This document shows positions 11,115-21,849 of a stretch of DNA of 64,000 nucleotides, piece after piece. Source of the DNA: Trichosporon coremiiforme (taxonomy: Eukaryota > Basidiomycota > Tremellomycetes > Trichosporonales > Trichosporonaceae); assembly GCA_039545355.1 (NCBI GenBank), contig BCJJ01000006.1:310001-374000 (forward strand). The letters are read 5' to 3'. How positions within the stretch are numbered: position 1 is the first letter of the stretch; each line of letters starts with the position of its first letter. The notes under the pieces are model-generated. The model saw nothing but the letters and a program-made list of their open reading frames with translations, was not told where the DNA came from and made no database searches. Both the position numbers and the translations under genes were made by a program.

Positions 11115-11847
11115 TCTGCACAACTACCGAGCGCAAAGTAATCTGTATCATAGTCTGATTCGTTTCTTGTTGTTTCATAGAGCCCGTAGACATTTTCAAG
11201 CAATGTGAACTGAGTCTCAAGCCTTGCATCCCAGAGGCGTTATCACTCCCTCGCTCGGAGAAAAAGTGGGGACCGAGAGTGAGCGAGGGCAAGTGAAGAC
11301 GTCAGCGCGCGCGGAGCACACGGAGCAGTTGCCGCCCGCGTGCTTGCGCCTGCTTGCCCGAGATACCCAGGCAAGGCGGTGCACTGCCCGATGTTTGCTG
11401 GCCCGCATCTGACACCGACCTGCAGGACTTGCATGTCATGCAGGACCGCACCTGAAGACGAATGGCTCGAACTCGAAACAGAAAACAGGGCCAGCTGCAC
11501 GCGTAAAATGAACTGAGGGCGGCACCTCGTAAACTTCACGTAAGGCGACCCAGTACCTGTTCCCATCTGCCCTTTCAGTCGGGGGTTGCCGCAGTCCGTT
11601 CATGTGCAGCATGCAGTCTGCAATTCCTGGGCGCATCATGATGTCTATTAGCGAGTTAAGCGGGCGGCGCAAGGTGCGGATGGAAGGTGTCATGCATCGC
11701 TGTATTGTGTCATGTGTGTATCACGCTACTGACGACATTCCTGCTTGCTCTGCTCGGCAGGCGGACCGACACTCCCCACATCAAGTGACTCGACATGCGA
11801 CTCGATCATCAGCGGCATGGGGCCACTCGGCCCCACGATCGGGATCA
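11115..11847. other. Intergenic between two convergent genes
   Basis: 733 bp between convergent stop codons, so only 3' UTRs and terminators are expected. Nothing else is recognised. Confidence 0.55.
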
Positions 11848-13885
11848 CTAGCCCCGGTTCAGCATCGCAAGCAGACTACCCACGTCGCCCGTCTTGGGGT
11901 CGTAGTGCTGCGGCGGCGGGCGGGAGGGCGTAGGCGCAGATGCAGGCGGAGCAGGCGGCTGATAAGACGACGGGGGGTTGTAACCCGACTGATAGCCTGT
12001 GGGCGGGGTATAGCTCGAACTTTGCGGGCCGCCCCTCAGCATCTCGAGAACCTGCGCTGGCAGTGCCGGCTTGCCTGGCGGCGGCGGGTAGGGCTGAGGA
12101 TAGCTCGGCTCCGGTGGCGGAGTGGGGACGTAGCCTGGCGGACCTGGGGGAACGGGAGGCGTGTACCCCGATCCGCCTGGATGCCCGCCCGGAGGGCGCA
12201 CGACTGGCAGAGGCGGCGGAGGGCCATGGCCGTGGTGAGGTGGCGGCGGACCGTGAGCCAGCGGAGGAAGGGGAAGACCGTGTCCGGGCGGCGGTGGGCC
12301 CGGAGGATAACCGCCAGCGTAGCCTGGTGGTGGCCCATAGCCATTGTCAGGTTTGCGGCTCCAGTAGTCTGACGGCGGTGGCGGCCCAGGCGGCGCCGAC
12401 GGAGGAGTGTTCGAGGTGCCTGGCGCTCCGCCGAGGCTGGTAAGCAGGTCCTGCACCTTGCGCGCCTCCTCGAGACGGTTGCCGCCGCCCATGCGCTCGG
12501 GGCGGTCGTACGGCTTTGCTCCGTGAGCGTAGCGACCGCGCTCATGAGGTGCCGGACGGGCATCACGACCACGGTAGCGCTGCGCCTCAACATCGGCGGT
12601 CACCGGATCAGGGTTCACGACCTCACCCTCGTCCCACACGTACTCGACACGCAGCGTGCCGCCCTGGAACGATTGCCCGCTCATCTGATCATGAAAGTCA
12701 CGCGCAGCGCGCGAGTCATAGTACTCGACAACGCGCTGCTCGGGGTATCCCCGTGGCTTGATCGCCTTGATCGCCCCATAGCGCTCGGCGGCCATGCCGA
12801 GCTCGCGCTCGTCGATAGGAAGAGGCGGGGTCAGAGTCACTAGCAGAGAGCCGTTATTCTTCGACTCATCACACGGGCCGTCCTGGTCATGGTCCTTCGG
12901 CAGGGAGAAGTGCACGTCAATCGGGCGACCGAACAGCTTCGTGCCCATCACTCCCTGTAGTGCAGCCTCGGCAGCACGGACGTCAAACTGGAGGTCAGCT
13001 TCGGTTCTGGCGGATTCAGTCAAACTGCAGTGGACTCACGAAGGTAACAAACACCATTCCTCGACGGGGGATGGCGTCAAACCACTCCTTCACCTCGCCG
13101 TACTGCTCGAATTGTTGCCGGAAGTCGTCCGAGTTTGTCTCGTACTGACAGTTAACGACAGATCCTGCTGCTGGATCGTCTCCTGAGCCAAAGGGCACAG
13201 GGCGATCAAATGGAAACTCACTGCAACATTTCGGATGAACAGTGTTCGGGAGACACGCTCTCGCGCAAGGCGTTCGAGACGGACCTGCTCAGAAGGCGCC
13301 TCTCTCTGCTGTGGCGGTAATCTGAAGTTACGGCGGTGAGGACCCGGCCCTGAGTGTAAGAAAACGCCAGTTCAAGAAAGTTGTTGATAGACATGACGAG
13401 TGCAAGCATAAAGACTGCACGAGATTCTCAAGAAGCAGACGATGACTCAAGTGGCTCAGATGTGGCTCGATGCAAGAAGTCAAGACATTGTGTTCCTTCT
13501 CGAACTCATGGTAGGTCTCACTGCTCTCTTCGCTCGCTCCCGCAACATGCTGCGCTGTGTGCTTACCATTGTTGTCAAAGTCATCACCGTCCCTTCCTCC
13601 GTGGAATCCACCGCCACCCCGTCCGTGTCGACCACCTCGACCCCTCTCAAAGTTGTCCCACCCGTGGTCAGATTCCCGGTGGGGCGGACCACCATGGCCG
13701 TGGCGTCCGTGATGGTGCCCACCTCGACCACCGTGACCATGTCCGTGACCGTGACCATGACCGTGACCATGACCGTGACCATGACCGTGACCATGACCGC
13801 CGTGACCACCGTGGCCAGCATGGCGATCCTCAAACTGACCATGACCACGGCCTCCTCGGCCGTATCCACGGCCACTACGTCCCAT
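11848..13885 (-). CDS. Mei2-like RNA-binding protein with Gly-His repeat, two RRMs and proline-rich tail
   Basis: Four exons; the introns include 13350-13566 (217 nt). The first exon (13567-13885) encodes an RGG/Gly-rich head with a Gly-His alternation of roughly 20 residues, built from a 12-bp DNA repeat. RRM1 is reassembled by splicing: RNP2 RTLFIRNVA, then YETNSDDFRQQFEQYGEV, RNP1 RGMVFVTFFDVRAAEAALQG and GRPIDVHFSLP. RRM2 is looser: GSLLVTLTPPLP, AAERYGAIKAI, VVEYYDSRAARDFHDQM, GGTLRVEYVWDE. The order and wording resemble Mei2/AML-type RRM1-RRM2 pairs, but no Mei2-type third RRM is present. From about residue 320 on, the tail is dominated by Pro, Gly and Tyr, with DVGSLLAMLNRG at the end. 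A role in mRNA binding or condensate formation is inferred; targets are unknown. Start 13885 is the only ATG ahead of the RGG head. Confidence 0.8.
13725..13802. repeat. 12-bp tandem repeat encoding the Gly-His tract
   Basis: Repeats of a GTGACCATGACC-like unit within the first exon of the Mei2-like gene. Read on the minus strand they encode alternating glycine and histidine. Copy number is probably variable between strains, as with other coding minisatellites. Confidence 0.85.
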
Positions 13886-14354
13886 CCTGACGATTAAGAC
13901 GCGTTAAGACTCGATGCTTGACCTCACAGGCGGAAACTCAATGGGCTCAAGCTGAAAATGAACGACGATGAAACGCAAGACGAGGGAACGTTCAAACGGT
14001 AGGCACCCTAACGAGTGGATGTGCCGAACTCAGGCAGCCGTTGACTATGCCACTGGTAGTGAGTAGGTTGCAGTACGGGTGCTTGCTGATGCTGATGACC
14101 GCTGCGGAGAGGGAAGACGAATGGTCGAACAGATAAACCCGAACACACGTTGAAGCGGGAGGCTGATGGAATCTAGCGGCAATGTATGTGGTACCCTCAC
14201 TTAAGGCTAAGGCTGGAGCGGTCGCCAAGACGGGCCTCAGCTATCTTGGCTGGCCGCAAGGTGCTGGGGCTACAGCTGCGATGCATTAGTGATGCTCTCT
14301 GATGGTGGTGACAGTGGTGTTGCCCTTGAGCTTCTCACAGATGCATCTTCTATC
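13886..14354. other. Intergenic: promoter of the Mei2-like gene
   Basis: 469 bp between the start of the Mei2-like gene and the stop of the FAHD1-like gene, both on the minus strand. No further feature is recognised. Confidence 0.5.
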
Positions 14355-15238
14355 TTAGAGGGTAGGCTTGAACTCGTAGTTGCCCTTGCGGTCAACGGCG
14401 CCAACGCTGAACTCGTCGAGCACCTTGCCGTCCAGTCCAGGGTAGGTCATCTTGACCTCGACCTTGTCCCCCGCGTTCACGGGGCCAACACCAGCCGGGG
14501 TGCCGGTCAGCAGCACATCACCCTCCTCCAGGCGCATAATACCCGAGACGAACTCAACAAGGTGCGAGACGTCGAAGATCATGTCCTTCGTCGTGCCCTT
14601 CTGCTTCACCTGGCCGTCGATCGTGAGCTGGAGACCGACGTTCGAGTTGTCGGGAATCTCAGAGGCAGGGATAAACTTGCTGCACTGTCAGCTTGCTGTG
14701 TCCAGGCGAAGCTTGAACCTCCAATGCCTGCTTCTCCGTCGTCTCTCCGCGGAAGCTTAGCCCTCACTCACCCAACGGGGCAGAAGGTATCCAGACCCTT
14801 GGCAGCGGCCCAGGGCAGACCCTTCTTCTTAGCCGCGTCCTGCATGTTGCGTCCCGTCATGTCGATGGCGAGGGTGTAACCAGCGATGTACTCCGAAGCC
14901 TTGGAGGCAGGGATGTCCCGGCCATCCTTGCCGATGACAACCCCGAGCTCGACCTCATGGTGCGCAATGACACCCTTCGGGATCTCAATGTTACCTCCGG
15001 GGGACAGGTAGGAGGAGGTCGGCTTCAGGAAAAAGAAGGGCTCTGCAGATTAGCTTGACATCACCTTGTACCGCTGAAAGATGAGAAAGACAGAACCAAG
15101 GACTGCCCACCTCCGCACAGTCAGACAAGGCAAGCCGGACTCACCCTTGGGGACGGCATTGCCGAGCTCCTTGGCATGGTCGACGTAGTTACGTCCAATG
15201 GCGATGATCTTGCGTCCGTTCCTCAGAAAGTTCGACAT
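14355..15238 (-). CDS. FAHD1: FAHD1-like acylpyruvase / oxaloacetate decarboxylase (FAH superfamily)
   Basis: Fumarylacetoacetate-hydrolase-fold enzyme. Its FAHD1 relatives cleave acylpyruvates and decarboxylate oxaloacetate, usually in mitochondria. Three exons encode FLRNGRKIIAIGRNYVDHAK, then NAVPKEPFFFLKPTSSYL, then the metal-site signature VIAHHEVELGVVIGKDGRDI (glutamates of the E-x-E pair). YIAGYTLAIDMTGRNMQD, FVSGIMRLEEGDVLLTGTPA and the C-terminal GVGPVNAGDKVEV follow. The introns lie at about 15050-15160 and 14690-14770, both with close branch sites. Start 15238 matches the short N-terminus of the family. The N-terminal arginine and lysine residues are compatible with mitochondrial import, but no strong presequence is visible. 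Confidence 0.9.
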
Positions 15239-15554
15239 GTTGCTTCGCTATAAGGTCCGCCAATGTTGTGATTGAGGAAGTGGTTATATGCAGCACACGA
15301 GGTGGAGGTGACGTGCGGGGTGCGAGTGGGGACATGGGGCCGGACGAGCGGGCCGCGAATCGCCGAGCTGTACCGACTCCATCACAGGGTGGAGGTCTCA
15401 CTGGTGGCTGGGAATTGCACGGCCGATGCGCCGAAGGCATGTTTTGGAGACGAGTCGTGCATTTGTGAATCGGTGTTCTTCGGTGCATGGTATGGAATGG
15501 ATATGCATAGGTCTGCTGCTCAGTCTACTACTCGTGCATGCACGCAGAGTGCGC
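15239..15554. other. Intergenic: FAHD1 promoter and MFAP1 3' flank
   Basis: 316 bp between two minus-strand genes. No separate gene is seen. Confidence 0.5.
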
Positions 15555-17244
15555 TCATCGTCTTCGCTCGCGGCTGCGACTCCTCTCCGGTCTACGGTCG
15601 TAGTCACGATCCCTGTCTCTCCTGTCCCTATCCTCTCGGTCGCGGCGGGGGCTGCGGCTGTGTCGCCGCCTCCTGTCGGAGTCGCGGTCACGATCATCGA
15701 AACGAGAGCGCTTCGACTGGCGCTCGTCATCGTACCTGCTGCTCCGTCTGTCGTCGTCGTCTCGTCGCCGCCTCTCGCCGTACCGGTCGTCGCGGTCGCG
15801 ATCCCGGTCTCGGTCCCCACGTCCTCGGTCGTCGCGATCACGATCACGGTCGCGATCTCCGCCGCCTCCCCAGCGCGAGGAGCCGCCGAGCGCGCTGCTG
15901 TTCGCAGACGTGCCAAAAGAGCGGCCGCCGCTGCCACCGCCCTGGCGATCGCGGCCGAAGGGTTTGCCCTTGTTGCGATTCTTGGGGTCGAGCTGGTTCA
16001 TGTCGAACCCAGCGACGAGGTTTGGCGCGCCTTCCTCGACGTTGTTCATAGGGCAGTCGGCGCGGTTGTGGTTTCCACCACAGTTCCAGCATCCCTGCTG
16101 CTGCTGCTGGTAGTCGCTCGGCAGACCGAAGCGCTGGTGCGCCGTTCCCCATCCGCCCTGGCTCGTGTCCTGATCCGTAAGGTGGGTGTACTTCGTACGT
16201 GACGCCTTGCCGAAGTCGCGGACCTGGAGCACCTTCGGGAGCGCGGCCATGTCGACGTCCTTTTCCGTCGCGGCGGTGTAGTCTCGGTTGAAGAGCTCGT
16301 CGTCGCCGTCCTGGTGGAACGCTCCCTTGTGGTAGTACTTCTGCAGGAATCCCATCTCTCCCTTCTCACGCGCACGCGTCTCCTCAGCAAACGCCATGTC
16401 CTCTGCCATACGCTGGTCTTCCGGCATCGCACGGCGTCGCTCGATTTCCTCGCGCTCCCGGTCGAGCTCGGCCTGCTTCTCCTTGTCACGGAGAAGACGC
16501 TTTAGCTCGCGCGCACGCCACGCATCGAACTCGCCTTCCGGATCGAGGCCGTCAGTATCGTCCACGTCGGGGATTAGATCGTTCGACACTTCCTTCTCGG
16601 CAAGCTCGCGCTTGATCGTCTCGCCGGCGAGCTCCTTGGAATCGAGCTTGCGCTGCTCGCGCTCCTCCTCGGCACGTTTCGCAGCCTCTTCAGCCTCCTG
16701 AGCGGCCTGGTCCGCGGTCACAGTCTTGCGGGCGTTTCTGAGGTCAGTTGCCGAAGGAACCAACGTAAACTTACTTGTTCACAAATATCGGCCGGAACGC
16801 AGGCTTCGGTGGCTCCTCCTCCTCGCTCTCCTCCTCCTCCGAGTCTGTCTCGTACTCGCTTGAGTCATCTGGCGGCTTCGGGACGAAGGACGGTTTGACT
16901 TCTTCTTCCTCTTCGCTCTCGTCCTCGCTCTCCTCGCCGATCGCTGATGTCAGTTACACATGGGGCAATGAGAACTCACCATGCTTGACGCCGCCGTCGC
17001 CAATCTTGGCCTTGCTCAGGTCCATCTTGATCGAGCTCTCCATCTTCATGATCTTGCCTGCGCCCCCGGCGACGAGGTTTGGGTCGAGCTTCGGCGCTGT
17101 CGACCGCGTCGGCAGGATCACGTCCTCCTCCTCATCGTCATCAGAGTCAGAGCGGACCTCCGCCCCAGGCTTTCCCTTGAAGTAGCGCTGCTTTGGCAGC
17201 TTTTGTTGGGGAACAGGTCCCCGCCGCACAGGAGCTGGAGCCAT
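15555..17244 (-). CDS. MFAP1: Spliceosomal protein MFAP1 with added zinc knuckle and RS/RD-rich tail
   Basis: MFAP1 (related to yeast Spp381) joins the spliceosomal B complex with Prp38. Three exons. The first reads PVPQQKLPKQRYFKGKPGAE, then acidic blocks, then KPAFRPIFVNK joined by an intron to NARKTVTADQAA. The core follows in family order: EFDAWRARELKRLLRDKEKQ, then GEMGFLQKYYHKGAFHQDGD, then LPKVLQVRDFGKASRTKYTH and LTDQDTSQGGWG. Standard MFAP1 ends shortly after this. Here the chain continues with a CCHC-type zinc knuckle, CWNCGGNHNRADCP (about 16105-16060 on the minus strand). A Gly-rich segment and a long Arg-Asp/Arg-Ser tail reach the stop at 15555. Start 17244 has a CCACCATGG context. 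An in-frame ATG 63 nt upstream is possible but less likely. A nuclear location is expected. Confidence 0.9.
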
Positions 17245-17501
17245 GGTGGATCGCTGAGTGGGTGAGTGGAGGGCGGAAGGAGATGTCATGATTGACTTTG
17301 TTGCCACTGGATCACGCGCCGCGCGGAAGCAAAATATCAGTGGCGATCATGTCTTCACCCGCCCAGATCTTCGGTCCCCAACGCGGGCATGCATCGAGCG
17401 CCGACACTGCAGACGGACAGGGGGGACGAATAGCATTGCAGAGGGATGGGCTTCCTCGAAGAAGATATGCATAAGTGTCAGGATAGTAGTACAACAGGAA
17501 T

Positions 17502-18276
17502 CTAAGCCTCCATCTTCTCGTCCTCGTCCTTGCTCTCCTTCGGGATCGACGTCCAGTCCTCGCCCTCTCCCTCGACTCCCTTGCCAAGACCCATGTTTCC
17601 GACCTTGCCGGGCTTCGAGACGACGACAACGTCCGGCGTGTCCTTAGCAATACGGATGAAGGGCAGGAGGTCGACGTGCGAGTGCTGCAGGTCGGTTCCG
17701 TTCTCGAGCCACGACCACATCAGTCGCGTCGTAGGAGCATCCGTCAGGTTAACGACCTCTGCACATGTCAGCTAAGGAAGAGCACTTTCACAGCTTACCG
17801 AATCCAGTCTCCCACTCCGCGTGCTCGATTCTTCGGTTCTCCTCAAGCTCCATGTGCTCCTTCGTCTTCGGTCGTCCCGGGCGACGCTCAGCCTCGAGCT
17901 CATCAATACGCTTGTCGTTGCGCGTCAGGTAGACGTCCGAAACGAGGGCACGGAGGGAAGGAAGGCTCAGCGGCTGCGGGCCAGACAGAGCATGGTGGAA
18001 GAAGGTGGGGCGGAAGACTGTCGTCAGCTACACCCTGCGTATACCACCACAGCTAGTGGTTCTGTCACTCACGCTTCGCGATCTTCAGATCCTTGCGAGT
18101 CTTTGCCTGCTTCTGCAGCTTGGCCGCTCGCAGATGAGCGCGCGTGATTTGGCCAGCTACTCGTTAGCTAGAAGGCTACGTTGATGAAGTTGTTGCAACC
18201 CACCCTTCCTGGATCCGGGGTGGACGCCATCTCGTCCCTTGATGTTCTTGAGCGTGATCTTGCGATTTCCGGGCAT
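17502..18276 (-). CDS. TMA16: TMA16, ribosome biogenesis / translation-machinery-associated protein
   Basis: Tma16 binds pre-60S particles and is released before cytoplasmic maturation. Four exons. The N-terminus reads MPGNRKITLKNIKGRDGVHP and joins through an intron to SRKAGQITRAHLRAAKLQKQ. This is the family's His-Pro-x-Ser-Arg-Lys entry. Then come LFRPTFFHHALSGPQ, the basic stretch AERRPGRPKTKEHMELEE, EHAEWETGF joined to EVVNLTDAPTTRLMWSWLEN, and LLPFIRIAKDTPDVVVVS. The end is acidic (DEDEKMEA). The first intron uses a GTGGGT donor; the others are GTGAGT or GTAAG-type. It starts 187 bp from the divergent PPR gene. Confidence 0.85.
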
Positions 18277-18463
18277 GCTTGTTGCTCGTCGTCGATAAAG
18301 TGGTTGTCGAAAACAAATCTTCCCTCGACGTCAGTGGAAGCTGGCGGCTCGCTCTGAAATTTAGATGCCGCTCGGCTCGTTCCTGACGAGATGGCAAAGA
18401 CAGAAATGACCTAGACCTTGTTTTCGGCAGTCACCACTTCACCCACAAGCACCTCCGAGACCG
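18277..18463. promoter_or_regulatory. Shared divergent promoter of TMA16 and the PPR gene
   Basis: The two start codons are 187 bp apart and point away from each other, so the regulatory region must be shared. No sequence motif was identified with confidence. Confidence 0.65.
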
Positions 18464-20739
18464 ATGCTGCGACGACTTAGCAGCTCGGTCCATACCGCTG
18501 TAACGGTTGGACGACAACCGATAATTGCTCGCTCGTATTCAGCTGCGCGGGAAACTGTGGCGAAGACGAGGCGGCTCGGCGTGAGTTGCACGAAGCTAGC
18601 GGATAACTGATCTTCAGGCTGAGGCGTTTCCAAACGAGCCTTCCCTGTCCTTTCTGAAAGCACGTCTCGTTGCGGCTCTCAACCCTCCCAGCACGAGTGC
18701 GCACGACCGACGACCGGAGGCAAGCGAAGTCCTAGCTGCTGCGACTCCTCTGCTCGATCCCTCGAAACGCAATGTGCTCGACCCGTACCTGCGTTTGATC
18801 GCTGTCGAGCTGTCGCAGCACTACAAGACAACGCCGATATCGCTTGCGGAGATTCCCGATCTATCCGCTACTCTGGCAGCGTGCTGTCTTTCCCCTCACG
18901 GTATCAGCAAGCAACGCGGTATCTCGAATGACAAGGTCTCCACGATCAACGAGCGATACACCGACTGGCTCATCTACGAGAGCCGCGGTGGAAACGTCGA
19001 TCGGATCAATGCCGTTCTCGACAGCTTCGAATCACAAGTCAACCTTCTGGAGGTCCCTCGGCTTACGGTTCCTCTTGCGGCGGCATGGGCCGCCCTGCGG
19101 TCTGCGGCGGGGAGGGCGGGCGAGCCGGCTCTCTCTGTCCAAGCTCCGCATGCGTCCACGGTGAAGGGCTACCTTTCGAAGAAGGAAGTTCTGACCGAGG
19201 AAAACGAGGCCATGGTCATGCAGATGTTCCCGGAGCTGAACTCTCTGACCACTTTCCCCCCTTCGGTCGACGCCCTGCAGACGGTCCTCCTTGGTTTCCG
19301 CGAGCGCGACAAGATTCAGTCGCTGACAGAAATGTGGAAGATGTGGTGTGACAACCCACCAAAAGACCTTTCCCGAGGGGAAGTTCTTGCAAAGTTCCTC
19401 CACGCCGCCCGCTGGCGACCGACAGCCGTCACGTCACCCGAAGATCGCGAAGCGCTTAAGCAGCTGGGGACGGAGGTCCTGAGTCGGGTACCTACCCCGA
19501 CACCACTGCCCGTGCTTCAGGTTCTGCTCAGCACCGCCGGTGACTACGAGCACGACAAGCCGAAGGACAAGCGCAATGTCCTGCCTGCGGCCATGAAGAC
19601 TTGGCGACAGGCGAAAGTTGAGAAAGTTCCGATCGACCTGAAGACGTACATGACGTACCTGGGCATGCTTGGCAAGTACCACGCTGAAGTGCCGCTGTTC
19701 AAGACATGGGAAGAGCTCGTGGCAGACGAGCGCTGCAAGAAGTTGTACGAGAGGGAGCTTGCGGGGGAAAATAGGTCTGGGAAGGAGGTCGAAGTCGGTG
19801 AGTACCGTGTTATTGGTATCTTGATTTCCAAGCTGACCGCCAGAATCTTGGCCACCAGTTGCTGCGCTGAACCAGGTTCTGTCGGCCGCTTACCTGATCG
19901 GAGGTGACGCCACAGCGCGAGCTGACAACCTGTTCGCGGCCGCTGTGGAGAGCAAGCTCACGACGAAGCCTGACATCATCACGATCAACACTGCGCTCCG
20001 CTTCGCTGCTCACATCGCGGACGTGCAGAAGATGAATGCCGTTATCGCGTCGGCTGGCAATCTAGGCCTCAAGCCCGATATCGTGACCTACACGACGCTT
20101 GTGCAGGGCCTTCTTCGGGCGGACGAGCATGACCTCGCGTCCAAGACGCTGGACGCGATGAAGGCGAGCGGTATCGAGCCGAACGAGCGCATGGCAGCAA
20201 CGCTGATCTCCGATCTTGCTGCGGATGGAACGCGTGACGGACTGCGCGCTGCCGAGGACACGCTGCGAGACATGCGGCGACGAGGTGTCAAGATGACCGT
20301 CTTCATCTGGACCGCTCTGATCACGGGCTACTTCCGGGGCAACTGGGTGTTGGACGGGTTCAGCGCGATGGAGCGTATGAACAAGCAGGGCATCCGCTTT
20401 AACATCGTCGGGTACAATGCGCTACTGCGCGTCGTGTCTGACGGCGAGCGCAGTGCTCGCAACGAGTATCGTCGTTCGGCTTCGCAGGACTTGGAGAACG
20501 CCCAGGTGCCCCTCGCGCTTCGGCTGTTCCGCCAGATGCTCAAAGAGGGTGTCGTGCCCAATGCCGACACGTACGCTATCGTCCTCGGAGGCTTCCTGCG
20601 TACCCGCCGAGACGCCGAGGCACTCGAGATCATCCAGGACATGGACTCGCGGGGGTTCAAGACGAATAAGCGTGCGCTGCAGCAGCTCGTCAAGCAGGCG
20701 CGCGCCATTAAACGCCGTGCCCGGCAGAACGTATACTAG
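18464..20739 (+). CDS. Mitochondrial pentatricopeptide-repeat (PPR) protein
   Basis: PPR proteins bind organellar RNA in a sequence-specific way. Three exons (18464-18580, 18618-19797, 19844-20739) give 730 residues. The first exon encodes a classic matrix-targeting peptide: MLRRLSSSVHTAVTVGRQ followed by IARSYSAARE, rich in Arg/Ser and free of acidic residues at its start. The C-terminal third shows consecutive 35-residue repeats, for example KPDIITINTALRFAAHIADV, KPDIVTYTTLVQGLLRADEH, MTVFIWTALITGYFRGNW and VPNADTYAIVLGGFLRTRRD, and it ends in a basic RAIKRRARQNVY. The upstream first exon is needed: the next in-frame ATG (18774) would lack the presequence, and the 37-nt intron keeps frame. 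The RNA target is unknown. Confidence 0.88.
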
Positions 20740-20923
20740 AATCTAGACAGACATCACCCCAACTCGCACAGGCATTGCACAACATCATATCCATCAATCT
20801 ATGCATATATGCTCTGATACAATCTGCTGCTGCTCTGTGTCCGGGTCGCTGAGTGAGATGGGGCTCCTAATGTGTATTAATCAATAGCGTCGCTGCAGTT
20901 TCTGCAGCCGCTGACGATGTTGT
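20740..20923. other. Short convergent 3' region
   Basis: 184 bp between the stops of the PPR and MIM2-like genes; only overlapping 3' UTRs are expected. Confidence 0.5.
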
Positions 20924-21361
20924 CTAATATGTGCTGGCGGCGAGGCCGAAGAACTGTCGCGTCCAGCCCAGCGTCTTGTACCGGTCGAAGGCTGGGGAGA
21001 TGTCAGCATAAAACAACAAGGAACGGTAGCACGCCACCGGTCGCAACTCTGAAGCGTCCCGCGGCGGACCGGCGGTTTTCGGCTCGCCGTCACTACGGCT
21101 GACGGAAGGTGATGGTGGCGGCCAAGCGAGGTTGTCGTACTCACCCCAGAAGGCAAACTTGCGTCCCCACCACTTGCCTAGGAAGGGGAGGAGGATGACG
21201 CTGAAGACCATCTCGAGCTGGCGCATGCTCTCCTCCCACTCCTCCTGGATGAGGGCGTGCTGATCGTCGGAGTCGAAGGAGGCCTCGCTTGAGGGGTAGG
21301 ACAGCGAGTCGTCGCTGCCGTCGACGCTGGGGGCGCTCGCGGAGGGCCACTCGATAGGCAT
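20924..21361 (-). CDS. MIM2: MIM2-like mitochondrial outer-membrane import protein
   Basis: Mim2 works with Mim1 in the complex that inserts helical outer-membrane proteins such as Tom20 and Tom70. Two exons (21145-21361 and 20924-20991) with a 153-nt intron give 94 residues, close to the 87 of yeast Mim2. The N-terminal half is acidic and Ser-rich. Next comes EEWEESMRQLEMVFSVILLP, then FLGKWWGRKFAFW, joined by the intron to AFDRYKTLGWTRQF. The single hydrophobic helix bounded by Trp/Lys/Arg residues matches the family's layout. Start 21361 is chosen because the residues upstream in the same frame look like leader. The assignment is from pattern memory of the fungal family, so it is less certain than its neighbours. 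Confidence 0.65.
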   Translation of the reverse strand: MPIEWPSASAPSVDGSDDSLSYPSSEASFDSDDQHALIQEEWEESMRQLEMVFSVILLPFLGKWWGRKFAFWGEYDNLAWPPPSPSVSRSDGEPKTAGPPRDASELRPVACYRSLLFYADISPAFDRYKTLGWTRQFFGLAASTY

Positions 21362-21849
21362 GGCGGGCAGGCTGTGGTCGGCGATGCGCGAGTCGCAACG
21401 GAAGGAAGCGAGAAGAGAGGGATGAATGGAGGTTTGGAGGGATGAGATGGAGGTTGTATCTGAGTATCTGAGTGTCACTCGGGAGATCGCTGAGGGCCCA
21501 CACGGACAGGGTTGGACTGGCCGAGATGAGCGTCACCGTAGACGGTAGACGGTAGGCGGCAGCGCGGCAGCAGGCGGCGTGGACGGAGCCAGATGGCCCG
21601 ATGGCCAGAGCCAGATGGGCTGGGCTACATGGCGGGACCCAGATGACCACCCAGGGTCCCGGTCTCGTGCCTGGATTCAAGCAGCACTCACTCTTAGGTC
21701 CACAGTCGCAAACGTCCCCGCAACGCCGGACACCAGCTTGCAAGTCACCCCAAGTAGCTTCTCGTCCGTCCAACCTCTCACTCATCTTTCTCGCCTGTGC
21801 AACCCCCATCCATGTGTCCCTTCTCCTAGTCGCTCTCCCCACCCCGAGG
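21362..21849. promoter_or_regulatory. Divergent promoter region of the MIM2-like gene and MED12
   Basis: 488 bp between head-to-head start codons, C-rich toward MED12. It must hold both promoters. No gene is recognised inside. Confidence 0.55.

Noticed and set aside
15426..16202. 258-codon Val/Ala-rich frame on the plus strand
   Set aside because: It is the mirror of the Arg/Asp/Ser-rich tail of MFAP1. Reverse-reading such repeats gives Val/Thr/Ala-rich nonsense.
21362..21478. N-terminal extension of the MIM2-like protein to an upstream ATG
   Set aside because: The extra residues are low-complexity and leader-like. The shorter form (94 residues) fits the family length.
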